A DNA stretch of 8,900 nucleotides from Deltaproteobacteria bacterium. Its GTDB lineage: Bacteria > Desulfobacterota > JADFXK01. Below the pieces are notes generated by a model. The model saw nothing but the letters and a program-made list of their open reading frames with translations. It did not search any database and was not told the DNA's origin. The position numbers and the translations under genes were made by a program. The stretch lies in assembly GCA_015233285.1 (NCBI GenBank), contig JADFYA010000124.1:1-8900 (forward strand), in the 5' to 3' direction. Every line of letters begins with the position of its first letter. Position 1 is the first letter of the stretch. This document shows, one piece after another, positions 1 to 5,690 of the stretch.

Positions 1-1
1 C

Positions 2-148
2 TTGCCGCTCAACGACGAGTCCGAACACGACCGTTCGGCTGAGGCCTACATAACCTTTCTGTCTCGATGCCGGGTCTGGGAGGTGCGGGGGGGTACGGAT
101 TTTTATACTGCTGCCAATATTTGTCTCCGGTTCCTTGAGACTCAATGA
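2..148 (+). CDS. C-terminal end of an unidentified ORF (partial at left edge)
   Basis: One frame is open from the left edge for 48 codons and ends in TGA at 146-148. The two other plus frames have early stops. The product ends in YTAANICLRFLETQ. I do not recognise a family, and third-position composition is not strongly coding-like, so this could be the 3' end of a real gene, a decayed fragment or chance. The following amphi-Trp gene starts about 100 bases downstream behind its own promoter-like sequence, so an operon link is not required. Confidence 0.25.
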   Translation: MPLNDESEHDRSAEAYITFLSRCRVWEVRGGTDFYTAANICLRFLETQ

Positions 149-197
149 TAACAACTCCCAGCTCAACCGGTCTGGAGGGAACTGTCATAGGCGATGC

Positions 198-226
198 TTG
201 ATAAAAAACAGGTCACAGCGTTAAAT
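198..226 (+). promoter_or_regulatory. Possible sigma-70 promoter of the first amphi-Trp gene
   Basis: TTGATA (198-203, five of six consensus bases) is followed after exactly 17 nt by TTAAAT (221-226, four of six). The predicted start would be near 233, giving a short leader that contains GAAAGG (238-243), 8 nt before the ATG at 252. The duplicated unit starts at 219. It therefore copied the -10-like hexamer in front of the second gene (506-511) but not the -35 hexamer, so the second copy probably depends on this upstream promoter. Confidence 0.4.
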
Positions 227-788
227 AACCCCAGGTAGAAAGGTAGAGACGATGGACAAGCCGAAGATAGAATTAAAGAATACTATAGGCCGAAATGAAG
301 TGATCACCTATTTAGAAGGACTCGTCGAAGGCTTCAAGGCCGGAAAGATCGTGTTGGAGCAAGGCGACCTGATCCTTGAGATGACTGTTCCCGAAGTGGT
401 CCAGGTTGAAGTGGAAGCCGGACAAAAGAAGGATAAGGCCAAGTTTGCGCTGGAACTAACCTGGGACCAAGTCACTGATTCCAAATAATTTGACCCCTTG
501 CCTCGTTAAATAACCCCGGGTAGAAAGGTAGAGTCGATGGATAAGCCGAAGATAGAATTAAAGAATACTATGGGCCGAAATGAAGTGATCACCTATTTAG
601 AAGGACTCGTCGAAGGCTTCAAGGCCGGGAAGATCGTGTTGGAGCAAGGATACCAAATCCTCGAGATGACTGTTCCCGAAGTGGTCCAGGTGGAAGTGGA
701 AGCTAAACAAAAGAAGGATAAGGCCAAGTTTGCGCTGGAACTAACCTGGTATCAAATTGCTGATCCAGATGAATGTGACTCCGTCAAG
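219..788 (+). repeat. Tandem direct duplication, 285-nt unit (219-503 and 504-788)
   Basis: The sequence from 219 is repeated from 504 at a constant offset of 285 nt with no gaps. It covers the CGTTAAATAACCCC leader, the ribosome binding site and nearly all of the amphi-Trp domain. Identity is very high until about 470/755. It then declines, but the alignment stays in register to about 499/784. Upstream of 219 and 504 the two flanks are unrelated, which places the left boundary sharply. The right boundary coincides with the start of the second unit, as expected for a simple tandem duplication. Confidence 0.9.
252..488 (+). CDS. Amphi-Trp domain protein, short copy (78 aa)
   Basis: The 78-residue product is essentially one amphi-Trp domain (about residues 5-72). 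It has an N-terminal helix with EVITYLEGLVEGFKAGKI, a strand around ILEMTVPEVVQVEVEA, a KK-rich turn and the closing strand KFALELTW that gives the family its tryptophan. The molecular function of the family is not known to me; it is a small soluble domain found in some bacteria and archaea. There is no signal peptide or membrane segment. The start is supported by GAAAGG 8 nt upstream. The gene is the first of two tandem copies, 48 nt before the next. Its TAA stop aligns with a GAA sense codon in the second copy, so it looks like a shortened duplicate. The family call is confident; the role is not. Confidence 0.85.
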   Translation: MDKPKIELKNTIGRNEVITYLEGLVEGFKAGKIVLEQGDLILEMTVPEVVQVEVEAGQKKDKAKFALELTWDQVTDSK

Positions 789-1007
789 ATCTCGGGCCAA
801 AACCCGGAGAAGGCGGTTTTAGCCGCAGGATTTGAGGAAGTCGGCGACAAAGAGCCAACGTTGGACAATAATGAGCATAGGTTGTGTATCGATGCCAAGG
901 AAGAGTGCCTCCTTACCATTACGGTGAAGGAAGAAACCGAACTGGAGTCCGCTGAAAAGGAGTCTGACCGCTTGCTCCGAATCGGCGAAGAGCAATACAC
1001 ATCTTAA
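537..1007 (+). CDS. Amphi-Trp domain protein with C-terminal extension (156 aa)
   Basis: Residues 1-74 are nearly identical to the preceding protein. Differences include I12M, DL to YQ at 39-40, and G57K, with more change after the conserved LELTW. From about residue 78 the protein continues for nearly 80 residues that the first copy lacks. This extension has a stretch NPEKAVLAAGFEEVG, a strand-like CLLTITVKEE, and an acidic, charged end. I recognise no domain in it. GAAAGG lies 8 nt upstream of the ATG, copied from the first gene. Both proteins appear cytosolic. Very similar tandem paralogues in one transcript suggest recent duplication, possibly with the two products interacting. The longer form may be the ancestral gene. 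Confidence 0.85.
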   Translation: MDKPKIELKNTMGRNEVITYLEGLVEGFKAGKIVLEQGYQILEMTVPEVVQVEVEAKQKKDKAKFALELTWYQIADPDECDSVKISGQNPEKAVLAAGFEEVGDKEPTLDNNEHRLCIDAKEECLLTITVKEETELESAEKESDRLLRIGEEQYTS

Positions 1008-1046
1008 GAAAAAGATTTTGGATCCGGCATGAACAAATTCCCGCGG

Positions 1047-1060
1047 GCAGGGACGCCTGC
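1047..1060. repeat. Small GC-rich hairpin in the amphi-Trp to phosphomannomutase gap
   Basis: GCAGG (1047-1051) and CCTGC (1056-1060) are inverted around GACG. They lie inside the longer string GCGGGCAGGGACGCCTGC, whose form recalls short dispersed palindromes. The T-run at 1081-1086 is about 20 nt downstream, so this is not a typical intrinsic terminator. Confidence 0.4.
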
Positions 1061-1123
1061 GCCACCAGAAAAACAGATTCTTTTTTACAAACCTATAACT
1101 TATAAATGCTGTTGGAGCATGAC

Positions 1124-2482
1124 ATGATCGATCCGGTGATTTTTAGAAAATACGACATCCGGGCCGTAGTGGATAAAGAACTCGACGATACCGGGGTAAT
1201 CAACCTGGGTCGGGCCATGGGGACATATTTCCAAACCAGGGGTATGGATAGGATCACCTTAGGCCGCGATGGCCGGTTGAGCTCTGACAGGTATGCCGCC
1301 TTGTTCTCGGAAGGTTTGATCAGCACGGGGCTGTCTGTGGCCGACCTCGGACTGGTCACCACCCCGATGCTCTATTTTTCTGTTTATGCTCTGAAGCATC
1401 CGGGCGGCGTGATGATCACCGCCAGTCACAATCCCGCTCAGTACAATGGGTTTAAGATCTGTGTCGGGCCTCATGCCATGACGGAAGCTGAGATTCAAGC
1501 CATCCGGGCCCTGGCTCAACGGGGTGACTTTTACAAAGGAAAAGGGACCATCGAACAATTTGACGTGGCCCCCTTCTATCTGGAATACCTCCTGAAACAT
1601 ATTGATATTCCGCGGCCGGTGGCCATCGGGGTTGATACGGGGAACGGCTCAGTCGGTCCCATCGCCAAGGCCGTCTATGAGGGTCTGGGATTAAAGGCCA
1701 TCCACATCTATGCCGATGTGGATGGCCGGTTCCCCAATCACCAGCCGGATCCCACCGTGCCGAAGAATATGGTGGATCTCGGGGCCCTGGTCAAGGAGCA
1801 TGGCCTGGAGGTAGGTCTGGGTTTTGACGGGGACGGGGATCGCGTTGGGGTGGTGGACGAGGCCGGCCGCCTTATCTATGGGGACAGGTTACTCCTGATC
1901 TTTGCCCGAGAGATTCTGGCCCGCCGGCCTGGGGCTGCCATCGTGGGTGATGTCAAGTGTTCTGATAATCTTTTCCGCGAGATAGAACAACGCGGCGGCC
2001 GGGCTAGAATGTGGAAGACTGGACACGCCCTAATCAAGCATAAGATGGAAGAAGAAAGAGCCGCCCTGGGCGGGGAGATGAGCGGGCATATTATTTTTGC
2101 CGACAGATATTTTGGTTTTGATGATGGGATATATGCCGCACTTCGGCTGGTGGAGATCCTGGCCCGAGACAGTCGTCCCTTATCCGAATACCTGGCTGAC
2201 GTGCCGGAAGGATATATTACCCCGGAGATACAGATTAGTTGCCCGGACAAACTCAAATCGGCCGTGGTCGCGGAGGTGCGGGATGCCCTGCGCCGGGATT
2301 ATCAGATTAATGATATTGATGGGGTCAGGGTCGGCTTTGAACACGGGTGGGGTCTATTGCGGGCGTCCCAGACCATGCCCAAGGTGGTCATGCGCTTCGA
2401 GGCGGATACGGAGGAAGAACTCAATCGGATCAGATCGATATTCGAGTCCCAGGTCACCCAAGCCCTCCAGGCCAACATATAG
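1124..2482 (+). CDS. manB: Phosphomannomutase/phosphoglucomutase
   Basis: This is an alpha-D-phosphohexomutase that moves phosphate between C6 and C1 of mannose or glucose, making sugar-1-phosphates for nucleotide-sugar, LPS and exopolysaccharide synthesis in the cytosol. All four signature regions are present (numbered from the start used here): the phosphoserine loop TASHNP with the active serine near 101, the metal loop DGDGDR at 235-240, the sugar-specificity loop GGEMSGH at 316-322, and the phosphate-binding loop RASQTMP at 413-419. The last is usually RxSNT/RxSGT-like, so the Q is a small variant. At 452 aa the length is normal. I prefer 1124 over the in-frame ATG at 1106, because GGAG at 1114-1117 is correctly spaced only for 1124. 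Substrate preference (Man or Glc) cannot be decided, so the symbol is by family. Confidence 0.93.
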   Translation: MIDPVIFRKYDIRAVVDKELDDTGVINLGRAMGTYFQTRGMDRITLGRDGRLSSDRYAALFSEGLISTGLSVADLGLVTTPMLYFSVYALKHPGGVMITASHNPAQYNGFKICVGPHAMTEAEIQAIRALAQRGDFYKGKGTIEQFDVAPFYLEYLLKHIDIPRPVAIGVDTGNGSVGPIAKAVYEGLGLKAIHIYADVDGRFPNHQPDPTVPKNMVDLGALVKEHGLEVGLGFDGDGDRVGVVDEAGRLIYGDRLLLIFAREILARRPGAAIVGDVKCSDNLFREIEQRGGRARMWKTGHALIKHKMEEERAALGGEMSGHIIFADRYFGFDDGIYAALRLVEILARDSRPLSEYLADVPEGYITPEIQISCPDKLKSAVVAEVRDALRRDYQINDIDGVRVGFEHGWGLLRASQTMPKVVMRFEADTEEELNRIRSIFESQVTQALQANI

Positions 2483-2582
2483 CCCCTACCTCAATGTCAT
2501 TGACTTAAGGTGCAAGGTCATCGGATTCTATTCTAATAAATGGTTAATTCCGATGAAGCCCTGAAAGGGCGCTCTAGGTTAG

Positions 2583-2601
2583 CCCAGGGCAACGCCCTGG
2601 G
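2583..2601. repeat. Hairpin in left arm of the element
   Basis: CCCAGGGC (2583-2590) and GCCCTGGG (2594-2601) form a perfect 8-bp stem with a 3-nt loop. A smaller stem, GCCCT/AGGGC, sits just before it (2558-2570). Serial hairpins of this kind resemble REP-type palindromes. Confidence 0.75.
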
Positions 2602-2755
2602 TAGGGGTGGCGACTATATAAAAACCATGTAATAGTCACATAAAACCGCCGGCAATCCCGTACTTCGCCGTAGCCGGACATTCCATTCAGAGGAAATGAT
2701 TTTGGGGGCCGGCCGACCTCCTGACCATCCCGCTGACACGTAACATGCCGTATTT

Positions 2756-2774
2756 CCCAGGGCACTGCCCTGGG
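2756..2774. repeat. Hairpin in right arm of the element
   Basis: CCCAGGGC (2756-2763) and GCCCTGGG (2767-2774) form a perfect 8-bp stem around ACT. It mirrors the left-arm hairpin and is followed by a second small stem, GCCCC/GGGGC (2787-2799). Confidence 0.75.
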
Positions 2775-2866
2775 CTAACCTAGAGCGCCCCGTTGGGGCT
2801 TAATCGGAATGGTCTATTTTAAAAAAAATTAGCTCGTTTGTCCGCACCCTTAAGTCAATGACATTG

Positions 2867-3079
2867 GGATGCATCCTCCCCTTGATCAACTTCGACCACA
2901 GCCATGCCTACACGCGGCGGCTCATCGTCGCTCATTGCCAAATGGAGCATGGGAGCGGCCTCTCCAGCGAACCATACCACCTGAGCGAGGCTTAACTCAA
3001 CCAGGGCACCATCTGGATCGACAGGGATTATCGCCGCCGGCTCGTGCACGAAAGCCAAAAAAATTCTGAGGGCTCTACC
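2867..3079 (+). pseudogene. Coding-like remnant between the element and the HAD gene
   Basis: In the frame shared with the downstream HAD gene, the sequence reads like protein right from the edge of the inverted-repeat element (INFDHSHAYTRRLIVAHC, then HLSEA), with mostly G or C in third positions. It stops at TAA 2993-2995, then is open again (GTIWIDRDYRRRLVHES) into the HAD start. The antisense frame stays open across the same interval, as it does across the HAD gene itself. This could be the tail of a gene truncated by the element, a decayed 5' extension of the HAD gene, or chance. I recognise no family. Confidence 0.25.
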
Positions 3080-3823
3080 ATGAACATCAAGGCCATTCTG
3101 TTCGATATCAACGGGACGCTCATCGATATCCGGACCGATGAGGGCAAGGAAGAAGTATACCGGGGCATCAGCCATTTCCTGACCTACCAGGGCATACAGG
3201 TCCACCGTTGGGAGGTACGCGACGAGTATTGCCAACTGAAGAACAAGCAGCGCAAAGCCGGCAGTGAGGCTTTCCCGGAGTTCGACGCAGTGGAATTGTG
3301 GCGGGAGTACCTGCGCCGCCGGCCCGAGGCCTGCCGGGCTCTGGATCCGGAAAAACTGAAATGGATGCCTTGGTTTCTGGCCGAAATGTACCGGGGTATT
3401 TCCCGCTGCCGTTTGCAGCTCTACCCCGAGGTGAAAAACGTGCTTGGAGAGCTGTCCCAGCGCTACAAGCTGGCCGCCCTGTCCGATGCTCAGAGCGCCT
3501 GGGCGTTGCCGGAAATGCGGGCAATGGGCCTTGCCGGCTATTTTCAGCCCATCATCGTTTCCGGAGATTACGGTTACAGAAAGCCCGACAGACGGATTTT
3601 CCAGGCTGCCCTCGATGGATTGGGTGCGTTGCCCGAAAACGTCCTTTTCGTGGGCAATGACATGTACCATGATATTTACGGCGCCAACCGGGCCGGCATG
3701 AAGACCGTGTTCTTTTCCTCCAACCAGGGCAGGAAAAAGGCCAACGGGGTAGAGCCGGATTACATCATCTATCAATTCGCCGAGGTACGGCAGGCCATAG
3801 CATTTTTTGAGGGTCAGAATTAG
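3080..3823 (+). CDS. HAD-superfamily hydrolase (247 aa)
   Basis: This is a cytosolic haloacid dehalogenase-superfamily protein with a helical C1-type cap (about residues 18-110). Motif I is FDINGTL with nucleophile Asp9, motif II is LSDA with Ser135, motif III is RKPD with Lys168, and motif IV is GNDMYHD with Asp194 and Asp198. Motifs II to IV fit a phosphatase-like enzyme that forms an aspartyl-phosphate. In motif I the second Asp, normally two residues after the nucleophile, is Asn11, which is seen in some dehalogenase-like and other HAD members. The natural substrate cannot be named. The start at 3080 is chosen because TGAGGG (3067-3072) is 7 nt upstream and the HAD fold begins directly at MNIKAILF; the in-frame ATG at 3044 lacks such support. 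The next genes are convergent. Confidence 0.88.
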   Translation: MNIKAILFDINGTLIDIRTDEGKEEVYRGISHFLTYQGIQVHRWEVRDEYCQLKNKQRKAGSEAFPEFDAVELWREYLRRRPEACRALDPEKLKWMPWFLAEMYRGISRCRLQLYPEVKNVLGELSQRYKLAALSDAQSAWALPEMRAMGLAGYFQPIIVSGDYGYRKPDRRIFQAALDGLGALPENVLFVGNDMYHDIYGANRAGMKTVFFSSNQGRKKANGVEPDYIIYQFAEVRQAIAFFEGQN

Positions 3824-3847
3824 GGGAGCCGGGTCTGAAGGAAGCCT

Positions 3848-3967
3848 TTAGGGACCAACCCAAACTAACTTCCCAAAACCATACAACCAGCCTATACTAA
3901 GTCGATTTTGTTTCCTCGTACTGTTAAACAAACTACTTTTGATCTTTTTGGCTGTGAAGTAGGTCAT
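3848..3967 (-). CDS. Possible small protein of 39 aa with strong ribosome binding site
   Basis: On the minus strand AAGGAG (3980-3975) lies exactly 7 nt before an ATG at 3967. The frame then reads 39 codons to TAA: MTYFTAKKIKSSLFNSTRKQ, followed by a more hydrophobic, aromatic end (IGWLYGFGKLVWVGP). The N-terminal half is strongly basic, so a small membrane-associated, nucleic-acid-binding or toxin-like peptide is conceivable, as is the remnant of a longer gene. It lies beyond the tRNA-Leu terminator in AT-richer DNA and converges with the HAD gene. I do not recognise a family, and the ribosome binding site is the main evidence. Confidence 0.35.
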   Translation of the reverse strand: MTYFTAKKIKSSLFNSTRKQNRLSIGWLYGFGKLVWVGP

Positions 3968-4066
3968 ATCTCATCTCCTTCCATAACTCAATATCTGGTG
4001 GCTATCACTACGATACCTTTGACCTCAGGAAAGATTTAGAGGCCACCGCAACCAACCAAAAAACAA

Positions 4067-4094
4067 AATGCGCAACCTGTTTAGATTGCGCATT
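4067..4094 (-). terminator. Rho-independent terminator of the gap-to-tRNA-Leu operon
   Basis: Read leftwards, AATGCGCAA pairs perfectly with TTGCGCATT (9 bp, 10-nt loop) and is followed at once by TTTTGTTTTTT (4066-4056). It begins 12 nt after the 3' CCA of the tRNA, so it ends the tRNA transcript and probably the whole leftward operon. Confidence 0.85.
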
Positions 4095-4106
4095 GAATTT
4101 ACTAAT

Positions 4107-4192
4107 TGGTGCCGAAGGCGGGATTTGAACCCGCACGGGTTTGGCCCGCCACCCCCTCAAGATGGTGTGTCTACCATTTCCACCACTTCGGC
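4107..4192 (-). tRNA. tRNA-Leu (anticodon GAG)
   Basis: The minus strand gives an 86-nt class II tRNA. The acceptor stem is GCCGAAG/CTTCGGC, the D-arm is typical of Leu, and the anticodon stem CCATC/GGTGG carries the loop TTGAGGG, with anticodon GAG reading CUC and CUU. A long variable arm (CGGG/CCCG) follows, then the T-arm GCGGG TTCAAAT CCCGC. The 3' CCA is encoded (4107-4109). It lies about 90 nt downstream of secG on the same strand and is followed by a terminator, so it is probably processed from the secG transcript. E. coli also has tRNA-Leu(GAG), leuU, right after secG. Confidence 0.97.
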
Positions 4193-4283
4193 ACTTTGTT
4201 GGTATAACTATTGAATCAAACAGGGAGTCTGGTTGCTGAGGCTGCTCATCTGTCCCTGTCTTCAAGCTGTATGGTATAGTCCG

Positions 4284-4799
4284 CTATTGCTTCTTTGCGT
4301 CACCGGGCCCGGATGGTGCTGCGGCCGGGTTTTTAGCCGGGGCCATGGGAGAAGCCGGATTGGGAACCGCCCCTTTGGGCTCGGCCTTTTTCGCCGTCGC
4401 TTCCGCCGCACCCGACTTCATCGGCGCAGTGGAGGCTGCGCCCGGAGCCACGGGCACCTGAGCGCTATCAGCCTTAACCGGCAAGCCCGGCTCCGCTTTG
4501 CCCTTAGCGTCTTCTTTGGCGGGCGCAGATCCTTTGGCATCCTGGTATTTGCTCATGACAGAGGTAGCCGAGTGCTTGGTGGCTATCAGAGCCAGGCTCA
4601 TGGAAGTGATCATGAAGATGATCGCCACCCAGGCGGTGACTTTTCCCAGGAAGGGAGTGGCGCCGCTGCTGCCAAACACTGTCTGGCTGGAGCCGCCGAA
4701 AGCCGCCCCTATTTCGGTGCCTTTACCGCTTTGCAAGAGGACGGTAAAAATGATGCCAAGGCATGCAATAACATGAATTATAGCTAAGAATACAGTCAT
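4284..4799 (-). CDS. secG: Preprotein translocase subunit SecG
   Basis: SecG is the small inner-membrane subunit of the SecYEG channel and helps SecA-driven export. The N-terminal part is typical: a first membrane helix at about residues 3-21, the conserved cytosolic loop LLQSGKGTEIGAAFGG with VFGSSG (21-45), and a second helix at about 54-73. After about residue 75 comes a soluble tail of nearly 100 residues rich in Ala, Pro, Lys and Gly, making the protein 171 aa against about 110 in E. coli. The start is fixed by the family's N-terminus, although the ribosome binding site is weak (GAGG about 14 nt upstream, within a possible hairpin). It lies 127 nt after tpiA and upstream of tRNA-Leu. Confidence 0.95.
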   Translation of the reverse strand: MTVFLAIIHVIACLGIIFTVLLQSGKGTEIGAAFGGSSQTVFGSSGATPFLGKVTAWVAIIFMITSMSLALIATKHSATSVMSKYQDAKGSAPAKEDAKGKAEPGLPVKADSAQVPVAPGAASTAPMKSGAAEATAKKAEPKGAVPNPASPMAPAKNPAAAPSGPGDAKKQ

Positions 4800-4809
4800 C
4801 TAGTTTTGT

Positions 4810-4838
4810 GGTAACCTCGTATCTCGTATTTTGTTACC
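4810..4838 (-). promoter_or_regulatory. Hairpin with tandem heptamers in the secG leader
   Basis: GGTAAC (4810-4815) and GTTACC (4833-4838) can pair. The loop holds two direct copies of ATACGAG on the minus strand. The proximal arm and loop include the only Shine-Dalgarno-like GAGG upstream of secG (start at 4799), so folding could limit secG translation. The remaining tpiA-secG spacer (4839-4926) shows no ORF or strong promoter. Confidence 0.3.
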
Positions 4839-4926
4839 CCTGGGTGGGGCTGTGTCATGACCGTCGGCATTGGCTCCTAACCGGAGATATTATCTGGTTT
4901 CAAAGAGACAGGTTTGTTGAAGCGGC

Positions 4927-5688
4927 TCAACGATCAAAGTGGATAATACCGAGGAATGAATCCGCTTTGAGGCTGGCTCCACCAACCAGTGCTCCGTCTA
5001 CGTCCGGGCAGGCCAACAAGTCGGCCGCGTTGTCTGGCTTAACCGAGCCACCATATAATATTCTTGTGTCGGATGCAAGCCTTTTTTCAAAAATTTTGCC
5101 TAAAAGATCTCGCAGGAAATAGTGTACTTCTTGGGCCTGGTCATTGGTCGCTGTCTTGCCTGTCCCAATGGCCCAGACCGGCTCATAGGCGATGATGATT
5201 TTGGCTGCCTCCGCGGTGGAAAACTCCTTGAGCCCGCCCTCTAATTGCCTGGCCAGCACCTCGAAGGTCCGGCCGGCTTCACGTTCTTCCAACGTCTCAC
5301 CCAGGCAGAAGATTGGGATTAATCCGGCCGCCAGAGCCGCCTTAGTCTTCAAATTGACCAGCCCATCGGTATCACCAAAGTATTGCCGCCGCTCAGAATG
5401 GCCGATGATCACATGGGTGGCCCCAGTATCGCGGATCATCTGCCCGGACACCTCGCCGGTATAGGCGCCGGACGGCTCTTGGTGGAGGTTTTGGCCGGCC
5501 AGGAGAATATTCGATCCCTGGACTGCCCCGGCTGCGGCGGAAAGAGCCGTAAAGGGCGGCGCCACCAGGACGTCGGCGGCTTCGTTACCCTGCAATCCGG
5601 CTTTGATCCCGGTGATCAGGTCCAGGGTTTCTTTGATGGTCTTGTGCATCTTCCAGTTTCCGGCGATCAGAGGCTTTCTTCCGCTCAT
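4927..5688 (-). CDS. tpiA: Triose-phosphate isomerase
   Basis: The enzyme interconverts dihydroxyacetone phosphate and glyceraldehyde-3-phosphate in glycolysis and gluconeogenesis (cytosolic TIM barrel dimer). From the start used here it is 253 aa, a normal length. The sequence shows GNWKMHK with Asn11 and Lys13, GHSERR with the electrophile His97, AYEPVWAIGTG with catalytic Glu169 and the start of the flexible loop 6, and the phosphate-binding ILYGGSVKP and GALVGGASL. The ATG at 5688 is preferred over 5709 because GGAGGAG (5703-5697) lies 8 nt upstream and the family begins directly with KPLIAGNWK. Only two bases separate it from the pgk stop, so translation is probably coupled. It is the third gene of the leftward operon. 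Confidence 0.97.
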   Translation of the reverse strand: MSGRKPLIAGNWKMHKTIKETLDLITGIKAGLQGNEAADVLVAPPFTALSAAAGAVQGSNILLAGQNLHQEPSGAYTGEVSGQMIRDTGATHVIIGHSERRQYFGDTDGLVNLKTKAALAAGLIPIFCLGETLEEREAGRTFEVLARQLEGGLKEFSTAEAAKIIIAYEPVWAIGTGKTATNDQAQEVHYFLRDLLGKIFEKRLASDTRILYGGSVKPDNAADLLACPDVDGALVGGASLKADSFLGIIHFDR

Positions 5689-5690
5689 GT

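Larger units (their letters stand above)
2492..2866. mobile_element. 375-bp inverted-repeat-bounded non-coding element (MITE-like)
   Basis: The ends are perfect 18-bp inverted repeats: CAATGTCATTGACTTAAG at 2492-2509 and its complement at 2849-2866. Inside are 24-bp perfect inverted arms (2567-2590 and 2767-2790, containing CTCTAGGTTAGCCCAGGGC and its complement), so the two flanks mirror each other over about 110 bp with some divergence. The core (2602-2755) has no transposase; the 63-codon minus ORF at 2574-2765 merely translates the repeat. No clear target-site duplication is seen. The element starts 10 nt after the phosphomannomutase stop and ends where the broken coding-like stretch begins. 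It could be a non-autonomous transposon, a solo relic or a dispersed palindromic repeat. As RNA it could fold and act as a terminator. Confidence 0.7.

Noticed and set aside
1078..1106. Promoter for the phosphomannomutase ending in TATAAA
   Set aside because: The hexamer 17 nt upstream (TTCTTT) is a poor -35, and the predicted start would fall on the ribosome binding site.
2097..2564. 155-codon plus ORF overlapping the 3' end of the phosphomannomutase
   Set aside because: Out-of-frame shadow of a well-supported gene that runs into the inverted-repeat element.
2574..2765. 63-codon minus ORF inside the inverted-repeat element
   Set aside because: It merely translates the palindromic arms and core, and has no ribosome binding site or protein family.
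2567..2790. CRISPR-like repeats
   Set aside because: The repeated sequence occurs only twice and in inverted orientation, with no regular spacers and no cas genes.
2855..3775. Long minus-strand open frame (306 codons) opposite the HAD gene
   Set aside because: The plus strand encodes all four HAD motifs with a proper ribosome binding site; the minus frame is the antisense shadow of that gene and has no recognisable domain.
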